In this document: piece after piece, positions 1-11,738 of the stretch | Numbering within the stretch: the first letter of the stretch is position 1 | How the letters are laid out: every line of letters begins with the position of its first letter | NCBI GenBank assembly: GCA_029990175.1 | Contig: JARKIP010000035.1 | Coordinates: 21,007,501 to 21,071,500, forward strand | Direction of reading: 5' to 3' | DNA length: 64,000 nucleotides | Source: Petunia secreta | Lineage: Eukaryota > Streptophyta > Magnoliopsida > Solanales > Solanaceae | Notes under the pieces: model-generated | The model's database searches: none | The model's input: only the letters and a program-made list of their open reading frames with translations | Told to the model about the DNA's origin: nothing | Position numbers and translations under genes: made by a program

Positions 1-826
1 CCCTGTCTGAACCTCTCGAACTGCCTGCCCCTCTCATCCTGCTGGCTACGCGGGAGGAACTTATCCATAAACCTCTGAGAAAACTCACGCCAAGACAGCT
101 TCGGCAAGTCCTGCCTAACTAGAGTAAGTGTATTCCACCAAGTCAGAGCAGGACACTCAAGCTAGAAAATTGTATAATCAACTCCATGCTCCTCAAGATA
201 TCCCAAAGCACCTTATATCCGCTGGCAACAATCCAGAAAGGCCCGTGGATCCTCGGATGGAAGTCCTCCAAATCTCGGGGGCAGTAACCTGGTGAAGTGA
301 AGAAGTCTGACTTGGTTCACCTCCGGAACCACAATCTGCCCTGGCTGACCTGCCTGAACAACCTGGGGTACACTACCCACAACTACTACCTCTGGAGTCT
401 GCATAGCTGGAGTAACAAACTGAACTGGGGTCTGCATACCTCGCATCTGATACCCACTGGTGGGCCAACATAAGAAGCTACCTGGGTCGCGGGAGATCCC
501 TATGGTGCTAGAGTCTGTCCCAAAACCCTCAACATAGTATCCTGAAGTACCGGTGTAGCAATAAATCCCTGATCAACCTGAACCTCTGACTAATCCTCAA
601 TCTCTGTATCATCATCATGATCTACAACTCTCGTGGCCCTAGCAGCTCTAGCCCTAGGCTGGGTGGCAGTACGAATCTGAACTCCACGTTTGCCTCGGTG
701 ACATCCTCTGCCTCGACCTCTCGCTCGGCCGACACCTCTAACTCCACCTCTTGAGGCAACTGGTACATCAGCTGGTGCCTCCGGCCCCACCTCCGCCTCC
801 TGAGCAGAAGAACGAGTCCTCACCAT
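1..826 (-). pseudogene. gag: Ty3/gypsy gag, degenerate
   Basis: The capsid precursor packages the element RNA into virus-like particles. The likely start is the ATG at 826, giving MVRTRSSAQ followed by an Arg/Gly-rich basic segment typical of Tekay/Del gags. The frame stops after about 78 residues (TAG near 590). Homology resumes in another frame at 446-213 (motif RFGGLPSEDPRAFL, a usual gag N-terminal motif) and again at 1-60 (FLPRSQQDERGRQFERF, the usual core motif). At least one in-frame stop and one frameshift show that it is dead. It is truncated by the window edge. Confidence 0.75.
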
Positions 827-1010
827 TTGCGCATTACATAGTGGAAAAAGATTAGTCTTGTTATTGAAATACTACGCACGATAAGGAGGGAAAGAAGGGA
901 AGTTGCCTAAATGTCACCATAGCCCTTCGTAGATAGGTACGGACGTCTCCGCCCGATTAGTAAGACTCTATTAGACACTGTTCATGATTCGTGAGCACTC
1001 TAAACCTATG

Positions 1011-1022
1011 GCTCTGATACTA
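1011..1022 (-). other. Primer binding site (tRNA-iMet type)
   Basis: The minus strand reads TAGTATCAGAGC, one base off the TGGTATCAGAGC complement of the initiator tRNA-Met 3' end. It sits directly after the LTR end, as expected for reverse transcription priming. Confidence 0.8.
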
Positions 1023-1024
1023 AT

Positions 1025-2832
1025 TTATCGCGACGCAAAATCCGAATAGGTCGTGAGGGCACCCAATTAACCTTGTTGGGCGAATCCACTTGATTATGAA
1101 TGAATAATATAAGCTTCTCAATAAAAAATATAAATATTTCAATACCATAAAATATAGAAGAACTAATCCCAACAATAAAAGGTTTAAGTAATCCCCGAAT
1201 CAAGAACATCTAAGAGTGTCAAATAAGTTACACAACTCCAAAAAAAACCTTGGGAATACATCATAGGAAAATATAAACTATATAGGTGGCCACCACGGAC
1301 GAAGGGTTGGCTCACCGCTAATGGAAGGATGCTCCACCTCGGTCAACCCCGATGCTCACTAGTAGATGGTGTCGAATCTGAAAGACATAAATAAACTAAC
1401 AAAGAAAAAGAAAAGGGGGTGAGTCGAGTGACTCAATAAGTGGGGACGGGGCTCCAAGTAAAGTAGCAAGTTGCTCATATATGGAAAGCAAGAAAACTCA
1501 AAGGTATGGGAAGTAAAGAGAAACCATTTAAGTAACAATCAAGCAATATGCAAACTTCGTCATCAAAGTACCACAAATGCTTTCATTGTAACTCGGGGGT
1601 AAATACATAACCACACTATACTACGATAATATGCACGGAACTTCATCATGCTATAATAATATGTACGGAACTACATCGTACCTCAATAATATGTACGGAA
1701 CTACATCGTACCACAATAATATGCACGGAACTACATCGTGCCATAATTACTTGTATAGAAGAATATATTATACATAGGATGTGGAGCAAGTCCACCAAGA
1801 AAGTGAAATACACTCACTTCGGTTCGAAGCCCACTAGCTACTCAAAAATGGTTTCCCTTTTCGAATCTTCTCCAAACAGTTCCGCTCTACGCAAAATAAT
1901 GTATAATACAATTAATACCAAAGCTAACGTCTATATATTCCGAAATTAAGCTAAAAGAGTTAATGGTCAACCTAAAAGTCAACCCTGAGCCCATGGGGTC
2001 AAACCTCGGAATTGAACTCACGATTGTATCACCCATAAATATAAAAGTCTAAATATATAATTTAGTCTCGATCTTCCTATGAATTGGGATATCTAATATC
2101 TATTTTACTAAATAGGTAACTTAGGGTCAAATGTTATTTCCTACATCTCAAGTACCATACTTTAAAAGATAAACATATACTTAAATATACTCTATAATTA
2201 ATTAGTTATATTAATGATATCATTTATTAGTCTCTAATGTTAATCATAACAAAATTGAGGTTTCAATTAGAGCAGTAAAGCTCAGGAACCGAGTCACGTT
2301 ACTAATAGCAACTAGTGAACATAAGCTCACTTTGAATGAACTTCCTTTCAACCAATCATTACAAACTAATCATGATTCCTCATCATTTTCTAATCATTAC
2401 ACAGGTGGTAACTTAATAAAGCTAAAAAAAATGAAACTTCATACCTAAATCAAATTCTGTTGAGAATCTCAAATACTAGCACTGCATTTTGTATTCACGG
2501 CCATGATCTATAATATTGGGATAAGAATTTATAATACGATGCCAAAACAGCCCCTATAGAATCCTCTTTTATTTCTATTTTTTTTTTTAGGTTTCCATTC
2601 CTTAGTTCTTCCTCTACCTTATATGGCAAGATAAGATCTTATGAGCCCTAAAGTATGGGCTAGCCAATAATTTATGGGATAGGTCCATTAGTTCACCACT
2701 TAACCCAATTATATAATCATATGGTCCAATAGTTTATTTCTCTTATAATTTTCCATCTCACAAAATTACTTTTCTACTCTTATTAACTTGCTAGATAATT
2801 AAACCATAAGTAGAAATTATCAGGCCATTACA
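1025..2832 (-). repeat. LTR of the Tekay-type element (5' LTR)
   Basis: About 1.8 kb on the minus strand, from TGTAATGGCC at 2832 to the primer site. Its 3' part (plus strand about 1030-1090, and the 'gagtcgagtgactcaataagtggg' region near 1420) matches the corresponding positions of the 44575 and 51242 LTRs. The exact 3' end is uncertain because the expected CA is mutated. Confidence 0.7.
1621..1740. repeat. 30-bp tandem repeat, four copies, inside the LTR
   Basis: Four consecutive 30-bp units with the core AATAATATGTACGGAACTAC are seen at exact 30-base spacing (1621, 1651, 1681, 1711). They differ by a few substitutions. They occupy the part of the LTR where related copies carry other short repeats. 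Confidence 0.9.
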
Positions 2833-4135
2833 CTTGTGACACATGGCAACTTTCGGAAGTGAAAACAGAGGTTGTTCGGATAGTTTTCACTAAAGCTCCG
2901 AAAGTCAAGAAAGCGGCATCCTCCCGTGGGACCCACATCCTGAGTGCTAATGATATAATTGGACTCGTGGGATTGTAAGAGATCCGGAATTATATAATTT
3001 ATGGGCTTTCAGCTAAACTTGGCCCAGGGGTGTTTTGATAATTTTTCTTTTTTTCCTGTATAATGGTTAGATAGCCTTTCTCGGGCACTTATAAGTGCAA
3101 ATCTCTTTCTTTGGCTCAGAAAAGGATTATTCTGAGAGGCATCGAAAAGGAAAGGAAATCATTCAATAGCTATTCTGACTCAAAACTTGAGGTAAGTAAT
3201 TATATCCATTTCTTTGACGTTCTTTGGCCTTATTGATATTCTATTCACGCATTCTTTACGTGAATAACTGCCGACATGGCGTACTTACTACGCTACAACC
3301 TTGATACGAGTACATATGTTATGATTTTTTATTATGGGCTGATATGTCATATACTGAACGCATGAGTATTCCGCCTCAACTTTAGATTATATTGAGTGCA
3401 GGAGTATTCTGCCTCAAGAACTGGAGTATTTTGCTCCACTTGGTTATCAGATTGTATTCCCCTCGAATGCGGCAGGATTCCTCTTTGGGGCGGGATTACG
3501 GGCACATGTGACTCTATTGCATCATATTTCATTTCATTTCATATCATTGTGTGTGTTGACTTTCTATACATGACTACTACACTGATTATATATGTATTGT
3601 TTTTTTGTTGATTGTTGTTTGGTTCTGTTTCTCTGGCTAGCTTACTTATTCTCCAGGTTAGTCAGCTATTCCTAGCTTACTGAGTCCTTACGACTCACCC
3701 CTTCTTGTTGTGTCTTTTTGTTTCGGCAGATTCTACTCGAGGACCCAGCCAAACGCGTCGTGATTAAGGAGCAGTACGTTGCCAGCTATCCATGGTGAGC
3801 CAGCAGCTTGTTCATTAAGGCCGCCAGCTGTAGATATTATAGTTTATCTTAATTTTGCTCCTTTTGGGAGATGTGTATATCATTTGGACTTCTTAGATGT
3901 CTGATCTGGAAACCTCTAGACCTACGTAGATCGGTTAGTTAGTTGTATTATTCAATCATCTTGTAAATATGTCTATCTTGTATATGTCTGTCTTTGTAAG
4001 TTATCTGGTGTTGTTAAGATTAGATTTATTTTATTTTCACGTAATTCTATGCCATTCATATCAATTTAGTCGATAAGGTTTGTCCGACAGGTCTGGAGGA
4101 GGTAGTCGGGTACCCGCACTGCCTAGCCAAAAATT
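2833..4135 (+). repeat. Tekay-type LTR fragment, plus orientation, truncated
   Basis: Several blocks match the minus-strand LTR at 30832-32587 in reverse complement: 'atgatataattggactcgtg' near 2950, the 'tctgagaggcatcgaaaag' block near 3132, and the end block near 4075-4130 (gtccgacaggtctgg, then gtcgggtacccgcac). Between 3358 and 3490 it has degenerate copies of the GCAGGAGTATTCCGC motif that forms an array at 45346-45649. It ends before the usual terminal GGATTTCGGGTCGTG block and no internal region follows, so it is a truncated or solo LTR. The 5' edge is not resolved. Confidence 0.7.
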
Positions 4136-4976
4136 CAAATCATGTAAACAGTAATTCAAGTGAAATGGTATATTTTTGTTATTTATTTTCCCTTTATTGT
4201 TGGTAACAATGTTGCAGACGCTTCAGGTTGTGAGAATCTTTTTTTAAGAAATATGTTTGGTATGACCGAAGAGATTTAGTTTGAGTTAGCTAAATATGAT
4301 TATTTCTTAAATAAAATAGTATTTCTTAAATTAATTTAAAGATAGTATTTCTTAAATAAATTTTTCAAACACAAACTGCTTGTTTTTTCCAAAAGTACTT
4401 ATCTGAACAGTACTTTTAACAAAACTGCTTTTCAAAATAAATATTTTTTGACCACTTGGCCAAATAGTCTCTAATGTGAATAAATTGCACCGGAACCACA
4501 TAAGTTCCTTAAAGGAAAAATAAAATGATGATATGCTCATGGTAATTTCATTGAATAATTGCTTGTAGGAGGATTCCTTAAGTAAGATCCATTTCCTTGT
4601 CCGACCACATATTTATTTTGCTCAATCTTTTTATTATTAGTGCTTGTCAAGAAAAATGATATATTTTTAAATTATTAATTTTTGCATACGCGCGTGTATC
4701 ATAGCAGGAAAATTTTTTGTGTTACCAGAATTTACGTTTAGATAGTATATTTGGGTTACAACGTGAAATTCGAATAAAGCAAAATAAGTTATTAAAAATG
4801 ATAAATTTTAGTCTTATTTATCTAGCTCATTTTGTTTTAAAAAAAAAAAAAATTCAAATCCACATAATCACCGAATTCCTTATTTACCTAAAAGGCCATT
4901 GCCTAAAATGAGGAAATACCATGTTCCTGACTACATAAAGGCAAATACTTAAATATTTCTTTTGTAATATTTTTTT
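4136..4976. other. AT-rich spacer without a recognised gene
   Basis: No coding signal is seen. A 26-bp direct repeat (core ATAGTATTTCTTAAAT) lies at 4316 and 4342. The segment near 4245-4480 (gtttggtatgacc through ccacttggccaaatagtc) resembles the edges of plant MITEs, but I could not define matching ends. Confidence 0.5.
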
Positions 4977-5825
4977 GAGTAAAGTCCATTAAACACCCCT
5001 AACCTTTTCGGTTTGAGAAAAAACAACCCCTTTCACTTTTTGAAAGGGACATTAAATCCCTTTAATCTTAAAATAAACGGTTAAAAATGAGTTTATCATT
5101 GGTATGTACTTTTGAAAGGTAAAAAAGAACCTTCAATTATAATGACTTTTTAACATATATTTTCGACACGATTAAATATATTAAAAAGATATTATACAAA
5201 TATTAAAAATTTTATATCTCATTTTACTCCTTTAGTTTTTTCTTTTGATTTAGGAAACTCATTTTATTTTATAGAGTTTTTTTTTGTAGAGCTTCAAAAT
5301 TTAATTATAATTATCACAACTACTGAAAATTAACATAACTAGAGTAATAATTTTGCATAAAATATTTTTTTATTTTACGTCGTCGTTGCATATTATGTGG
5401 TATAACAATTTTTATAGTAATCATAACAAAAAACAAAATGTGAAAATTTGGACTATTCATATAAAAGGTGATGACATGTTATATCATAATTTTAAAACAA
5501 CTTTAAAATATTAATTCAAAATATAATTTTTATTTCATGTAGAATATGAATAAGGTATTATTATTCCCTACATCAAATGTTATGGATGTTAGATAAAATT
5601 TAATAAATACGTTTATATACAATAATTAGAATACTTTCAGGTACTCAATATAAATAATTTCAAGAAAATATATATTATTATTTGAAGATAGTTTTACATG
5701 TAAAGATGAACTCATTTTTGACGTTGATCTAGGACCAATTAAGAAGGTTTACTATCGCATTCAATAGGTGAAGGGGGTATTGTTTCCCAAACCTATAAGG
5801 TTGAGGGGATAAGTAAAATTTACTC
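4977..5825. mobile_element. Probable non-autonomous MULE-like element (MITE)
   Basis: The left end reads GAGTAAAGTCCATTAAACAC and the right end, reverse complemented, reads GAGTAAATTTTACTTATCCC. Similarity continues imperfectly for about 50 bp on each side (ccctaaccttttcggtttg against cctcaaccttataggtttg). The flanks tattttttt and tatttctat are a weak 9-bp target duplication. The 849-bp interior is AT-rich and non-coding. Confidence 0.6.
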
Positions 5826-6281
5826 TATTTCTATTACTCTAGATTGTTTTGAGTAAGATGTAACATAAAAAATACAGTTGTTCAACTCATAACACATCTA
5901 ATCAGCTCATCTTTAAGTCCATATAATTATAAACTATCTATTTAAGTACGAAAAAATATAATTCCAAACAATTTTAAATTAAAGAGAAATAAAGTATTAA
6001 TTGTAATTATCCCATAATCCGTTAGTAGACATGAACAACAATCAATCCATCCATTAAGGCAATTAACACATAAACATTGGGAATAATAAATACTTACATA
6101 CTTCAAGATCTATTGAAACATCAGTTTGTGGATGAATTGCAAGATTAGCATGTAAGGATTGGGCTCCTTGCCAAATAGTGCATTTGAATTCTAGAGATAT
6201 CTTTTATGGACGTGTAATTGTAATCCCTAAAATGCCCTACAATCAACGCAACAAGGATCACAATGAATAATGTAAATAACA
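5826..6281. other. AT-rich spacer, nothing recognised
   Basis: Non-coding sequence between the MITE and the left LTR of the Tat element. It is the left flank of that insertion. I see no gene or repeat in it. Confidence 0.6.
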
Positions 6282-6982
6282 TGTATTGGATAAAAACTAG
6301 TATCGCCTAAAAAGGAGACACGTGTCTGCCACGTGGCACGGATAGAGATTCACCTGGACAGACATTCAATGAACAGATAACCAGCCAGGTGGTTATCACG
6401 AGCAGCAGCAATGTAACGCCTTATCAGTCAACGCGATCTGAATGAGCAATTATTAACCTGATCATGTGCGATTACTCAATAAATGGTCTTAAAGGCAGTA
6501 ATTACAACCCAGCGGTTACATATCCAACGGATACGTGCCCAGCGGTTACAAGACTCAACGGACGCCTATCAGACCTATAAATAGCACTCGACCTAAACCA
6601 TTGTAACGTAACTTGACTCCCTCTCTACAACATCAATAAGAATACTCTCTCTTACTCTTGCTCAAACACTGTTCTTTGCTTATATTCGTTGAATACTTCG
6701 CTCTTTAGTCTTCTAGTGCGATCAGTGACGAGGAAATCTCACCGGGGTCAAGCGATCCAACACGGTTACCTCCATCTATTTTATTAACGCTTTAACTTTA
6801 TTCATTCCCGGTTACGTTCTGTTTCCATATTATTAATTATCATTACTGAAAATCACGAATATATTAGTAATCTAGCAGTTAGCGTAATTCTTCATTCTAA
6901 CTCTTAATCTAAACTATTGATCGTGACTCCATAAATACAAATTTAATTATTAATTGACCTAAAATCGGATCTAGGTTAAATA
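6282..6982 (+). repeat. 5' LTR of the Tat element
   Basis: It starts TGTATTGGATAA and ends GGTTAAATA, where the 3' copy has the canonical ...AACA. It is collinear with 25460-26160 along its whole 701 bp. It contains two G-boxes and a TATA box. Confidence 0.95.
6319..6584 (+). promoter_or_regulatory. LTR promoter: two G-boxes and a TATA box
   Basis: CACGTG occurs at 6319-6324 and 6330-6335 (the second within CCACGTGG), and the TATA box CTATAAATAG is at 6575-6584. The same motifs are kept in the 3' LTR at 25497, 25508 and 25753. G-boxes are binding sites for plant bZIP and bHLH factors. A stress- or light-responsive promoter is an inference. Confidence 0.65.
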
Positions 6983-6985
6983 ATT

Positions 6986-7005
6986 TGGCGGCCACAGTGG
7001 GAGCC
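6986..7005 (+). other. Primer binding site of the Tat element
   Basis: TGGCGGCCACAGTGGGAGCC starts three bases after the 5' LTR. Position and the TGG start are as expected. I could not assign the tRNA. Confidence 0.6.
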
Positions 7006-7086
7006 GATCAATAGCCTTTATAGGTTATAGTTTATCTTTTCCAGTATTACCCTTCTTTTTGTCGATCTTTTTGCTTCACAACTAAC

Positions 7087-7233
7087 ATGGCAGAAAGTGG
7101 TTCACAACGAACTATCATCGGCAGAAGTCAGGTATATACCTCTTCATCAAGTCCCAATTATTCTCCCGATTATTCGTCCAACGGGCAGCAACAGTCTTCT
7201 CAAGGACATGTCAGGCAGCGAAATAGGGGTAGA
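7087..7233 (+). pseudogene. gag: Tat gag, N-terminal fragment before the Sirevirus insertion
   Basis: The ATG at 7087 opens a frame beginning MAESGSQRTIIG and rich in Ser, Gln and Arg. After 49 codons it is cut by the Sirevirus LTR at 7234. The frame can be picked up on the other side of the insertion at 15694. The start is chosen because it is the first ATG after the primer site. Confidence 0.65.
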
Positions 7234-8110
7234 TGAAGATATAAGAGGGGGGTGAATTATAATTTTTAATTCATTAGTTACAGTTTCAGTTGACTATTGA
7301 GTTGACTAGATTTTATCCAGTGATAAAAGAACAATGTAAGTGCAGAAAGATAAAGACACAGTGGATTTTTATACTGGTTCAGAACCAAAAATGGTTCCTA
7401 ATCCAGTCCCCTTGGGTCACAAGGGAGTTCCTCTTCAGTTCTTAGTTTCTCCAAAGTACAGACTGATGGTTTTCCTTCGTTCACCACCAACGATACACTT
7501 GTATGGTTTTGTTCCTTCGCTCACCACAAACGATACACTGTTTGTTACACAGTTAACTAACTTACTCGACACTAACCTTCCTTTCTCTCTGATCTCTCTT
7601 TTTTTTTTCTTGCACAGTAGTAAACTCTAAAGATTACAATATACTCAAGACTTAAAAGAGAATGCTAGAAAGTTTAAGGTTGCGTAACTCGAACAGCAGC
7701 TGATCGAAAGTATATATAGCTTTTAGGGACTCTGCGTGTGAACAGTTAAAATGGCTTGATGATCCTTTCCGATATGATGTGACATTTTCCATAAATGAAG
7801 AGATGTATGACCCAAGAGATTTGATCCCCAAAAGGCATTGATTGATCCTTTTTTGGGAATAAGGTAAGAGCTTTAAACGGGATTTGGAAGATCTTCATAG
7901 TTCCTTGAAATGCGATATTGATTCCAAAAATGAGAACCCAGATTTACTCGAATCAATCAGAATCTCCAAGGCAGTGTACACACAGTGTCTTCATTTTCCT
8001 TCCAAAGATAGCTGACTAATTCCTTTTGCACCTGACACGCAATGTAACAAGGTTAAGTTAGTTGTCCATGAAATTTAACCATATTGTAATCATCAAAACT
8101 GGAGTTATCA
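7234..8110 (-). repeat. 3' LTR of the Sirevirus
   Basis: On the minus strand it begins TGATAACTCC and ends TATATCTTCA, with TG...CA ends. It is collinear with 14811-15693. A TATATATA run at 7711-7718 is a likely TATA box on the minus strand. The 96-codon plus-strand frame inside it (7340-7630) is an LTR shadow, not a gene. Confidence 0.95.
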
Positions 8111-8415
8111 ATCTCCCCCTTTTTGATGATGACAATCCTTTGAGACTTATGATACTTCCCTGTTCTAAGGATGCGCTGTCAGCTCCCCCTGAGTGTATGC
8201 TCCCCCTGAATTTTTGAGTACCTGCATGTCTTGCATACAAATATAAATATCACAGGTTTAGTCGACTTAAAATAAGAGATGAGTTAGTCGACTTAACTAG
8301 TTTAAATTTCAGACAATATCCACATAGCATCTAGAGACATAAGCAAGTTTTTAGAGCATATATACAGAACCAGTTCAAGTCATAGATTTTTCTCCCCCTT
8401 TGTCATCAACAAAAA
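8111..8415 (-). promoter_or_regulatory. Multiple polypurine tracts of the Sirevirus
   Basis: On the minus strand AGGGGGAG recurs at 8113, 8183, 8200 and 8392 (plus-strand CTCCCCCT). The copy next to the LTR (AAAAAGGGGGAG) would be the functional plus-strand primer. The 8392 copy is preceded by TTGATGACAA. Clustered polypurine tracts upstream of the 3' LTR are a described Sirevirus hallmark. Confidence 0.75.
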
Positions 8416-8465
8416 ACAGGGGAGTCATAAAAAGAAAGATAGTCTTTCAAAGTAAACACAGACAG

Positions 8466-9809
8466 CTAGCGCCTTCCCAGAAAATACTTCAAGGTGTTAA
8501 TGATGTTAGTGCCCAGAGTGTCAATACGAGAGTGCAAGGTAGATAGGCTTTTGCGAGCATCTTTGGCTAATATATCAAGGGACAGCCTGAGAAGAGCAAC
8601 ATCAGCTTTGGTGGTCTTTGTATCATCCCTGGCTTTCTCAAGATTGAACTGAGAGGAGAGGCAAAGATCACGCAAGGTGAGAAGCTGTTCTTCAACTGCA
8701 GAAAGTCGACTAAGAACATTTTGATTGTCAGAAGCATGAGCAGGAGCAGGCATTGAAGGAGGCACATCCAAATCAGGCTTTTTGACCCAGTCGTGGTCAA
8801 GATGCACATAACCCATACTAGTAAATGCGCGAGAGTTATAGCACTCTGAGGCAGAAACTGCAAAATGACCAGACACAGGAACATGCAGAAGATCAAGAAT
8901 ATGGGAGATATGCATCCCATATGGAAGACAAGAAGACTCCCTATTGTCCACAGCACATTCGTGCATGTAGTTAAGAATCCACCAAGAAAGTTTTACCTTT
9001 TGCTTAGCAACCAGACAATAAAAAATAAAAGTGTCCCTTTGGGAAAGAGAGCTAAAAGAGCATGTGCGAGGAAGCAGGGTGGTAAAGTAATGTGGGCAAG
9101 AACTCGATTTTCAAAACACAGCAGATGAGGACCAAGTTGTCCCTGAGGAATTGCATGAGCGCCCAGACCAGTGATACAGACTTTTGCATGGTCGAAAGAG
9201 ACTTCAAAATCAGAAGGCCAAGAGTTTTTGAAGCAACCAGAGAAGCCAGAAGTTTTGATATTCAAGACTTTTTCTAAGACTTTACAGGTCAGGAGAACAC
9301 GTTGACCTAAGACTGGAGATTCAGTGCCATCAGTGCCGCATGTACGAAGATTAGCATAGAACATCCGAACTAAATCAGGATAAATGACAGGGGGGTTGAT
9401 AGAGAAGAAATTCAACCAACCTTGAAAGTTAAAAAGGGCTTTGACATGGCAGTCAAGATTTTCCATAGATTCAAGGTCAACAATGCGACCGGAAGCGATG
9501 CGACGAGATTTGAGTTCTTCACAAACTTTTCTCGCCCATTGTCCCAAAAATTTTGATCACAATCGAGAGGAACACTGGGTTTAGCAACCTTGAGTTTCTT
9601 TGGTGAGGGTTTAGAGGCGGTATCAACAATTGGGTGTTTTTCAGCCTTTTTCCCAGAGCAAGGGGAAATGAAGGAGGCAAATTCACCATGCTGGGACATA
9701 GTAGCAGATTCAGAGGATTCAAGGTTGACAAGAGATCCAGGAGAGCAATTTTTGGAGTGAGATAACTTTTCCTCATAGAGGAAGTTTTAGGTTTTTGAGA
9801 CTTACCCAT
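8466..9809 (-). pseudogene. Sirevirus extra ORF (env-like/ORF3), broken
   Basis: This 1.3-kb coding relic lies between RNase H and the polypurine tracts, where Sireviruses carry their so-called env-like ORF. Pieces in different frames follow each other: 9699-9412 (basic, Lys/Pro-rich N-terminus), 9547-8993 (motifs LFNFQGWLNFFSINPPV and LVRMFYANLRTCG) and 8966-8466 (a Leu-heptad coiled coil from LSRLSAVEEQLLTLRD onward). The middle part resembles the domain called putative plant transposon protein. I see no signal peptide or clear membrane segment, so an envelope role is not supported. At least two frameshifts show it is dead. Function unknown. Confidence 0.6.
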
Positions 9810-10046
9810 TTGAAAGCAAAGGAAACAAGAGAGGAGTTTCAGGAAATGAGAGAAGATGAAAGGAAGTGTGTGAAGAAGGATTTTATGAGGGATGTGAAAA
9901 GAAGAAAAGACGTGACTGAAAAAGGTGAAAAGGCTAGTAGCTGTCAGTGAGAGAATCGAGGCAACTTATTCACACGAAGCAATCAGTAATAATTACAGAA
10001 GTTTAGGGATATACATTAGTTAAATTAAATGCACATTAAGTAAAAT

Positions 10047-11684
10047 CTATAAGTTCACATGTAGCAGAATGATAATGAAGAATGATAATAAGACATGAGA
10101 GATAGGATCTTCTACTACTCTTAATTGTTCACGTAATTCACAGAATCGTTCCTCATGCAAAGGCTTAGTAAAAATATCAGCAAGTTGATTTTCGGTGGTC
10201 ACAAAGGAAATTTTAATGTTGCCACATAAAACATGATCCCTAATGAAGTGATGTTTAATTTCAATATGTTTAGCCCTAGAGTGGTGCACGGGATTTTTAG
10301 ATAAGCAAATAGCGCTAGAGTTATCACAGAAAATGGACATAGGAGTGGGATTAATATCATAATCGTTAAGTTGATAAGACATCCAAAGAAGTTGAGTACA
10401 ACAATGTCCAATTGCAATGTATTCTGCCTCAGTGGTGGATAGACACACTGAGCCTTGTTTCTTGCTATGCCAAGAGATGAGGGATTTTCCCAAGAATTGA
10501 CAAGTCCCACTAGTACTTTTACGATCATCTTTATCACCTGGAAAATCAGCATCTGAAAAGCCTTGAAGATGAAAGTTAATAGTGCGGGGATACCATAAAC
10601 CATAAGAAGTAGTGCCAGATAGATATCACATAATGCGTTTAACTGCAGTTAGATGCGACTCTTCAGGTTCATATTGAAATCTAGCACATTTGCAAACACT
10701 AAACATTATATCTGGTCGACTGGCAGTGAGATAGAGTAGTGATCCAATCATAACTCGATAGGTGGTCTGATCTATACTCTTACCTTTGCAACCTTTATCA
10801 AGATTTGTTGATGGGCTCATAGGAGTCTTCATGATCTTAGCATTGTGCATGCCAAATTTTGTGAGTAATTCCTTGGTGTACTTTGATTGATTGATGAAAA
10901 TTCCTTTATCGTATTGTTTGATTTGAAGTCCGAGGAAGAATGTAAGTTCTCCCATGAGACTCATTTCAAACTCATTTTGCATTGTCTCAGCAAATTCCTT
11001 GCACAAGGTAGGATTAGTACTACAAAAAATAATATCATCAACGTATATTTAAATAAGAAGGTTTCCAATAGATGATCTCTTAATGAATAAAGTAGTATCA
11101 ATTTTACCTCGACTAAAATCATGATTTAATAGGAAGGTACTTAGCCGGTCATACCACGCCCTTGGAGCTTGCTTTAAGCCATACAGAGCTTTAGTCAACT
11201 TAAAAACATGTGAGGGGAACTTTAAGTTTTCAAAACCGGGAGGTTGCTTAACATAGACCTCCTCTTTGATAAAACCATTTAAAAATGCGCTTTTGACATC
11301 CATTTGAAAGAGTTTATAACCTTTGAATGATGCATAAGCAAGTAGCATGCGGATAGATTCTAACCTTGCAACCGGAGCAAATGTTTCATCATAATCTATA
11401 CCTTCTTGTTGCGAGTAGCCTTGGGCCACGAGTCGCGCCTTGTTTCTAGTGACTTCTCCGGCCTCGTTTAACTTGTTTGTGAAGACCCATTTTGTACCTA
11501 TGATAGACATATTATGAGGTTTAGGAACAAGAGTCCATACCTGATTTTTGTCGAATTGAGCTAGTTCCTCCTTCATAGCTTTTACCCAGCATTCATCATT
11601 AAGTGCTTCATCAATTTTCTTGGGCTCAATTTGAGAGATAAGAGCAACGTTTGCATTCTGTTTTGATGAGCCTCTAGTTTTCAT
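10047..11684 (-). pseudogene. pol: Sirevirus reverse transcriptase and RNase H, broken
   Basis: This copies the element RNA into DNA and removes the RNA strand. RT motifs in order on the minus strand: WVFTNKLNEAGEVTRNKARLV, FQMDVKSAFLNG, LYGLKQAPRAWYDRL and the catalytic YVDD near 11035. An in-frame stop lies two codons before YVDD. RNase H follows with SLISWHSKKQGSVCLSTTEAEY and ends with ENQLADIFTKPL. The order RT then RNase H after integrase is diagnostic of Ty1/copia. Further breaks occur near 10620. Without repair it cannot make enzyme. Confidence 0.85.
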
Positions 11685-11738
11685 TCCCTCTTGAGGATCA
11701 CCTATAATGAATTTATGAGGATATCCAGATTTGCTTTT

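Larger units (their letters stand above)
1..2832 (-). mobile_element. Tekay/Del-type Ty3/gypsy retrotransposon, 5' part
   Basis: Reading on the minus strand from 2832 downward there is an LTR that begins TGTAATGGCC, a tRNA-iMet type primer site, a leader and a gag that runs off the left edge. The gag start (Met-Val-Arg-Thr-Arg followed by an Arg/Gly-rich stretch) and the LTR end sequence are like the other Tekay-type copies at 30832 and 44575. The pol and 3' LTR would lie outside the window. The gag carries a premature stop and a frameshift, so this copy is not autonomous. Confidence 0.8.

Noticed and set aside
7340..7630. 96-codon plus-strand frame, repeated at 14923-15213
   Set aside because: Both copies lie at the same place in the Sirevirus LTRs and antisense to the element. 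They are a consequence of LTR duplication, without a known domain.
8466..9809. True envelope gene in the Sirevirus
   Set aside because: No signal peptide, cleavage site or membrane anchor could be seen; the label env-like is positional only.
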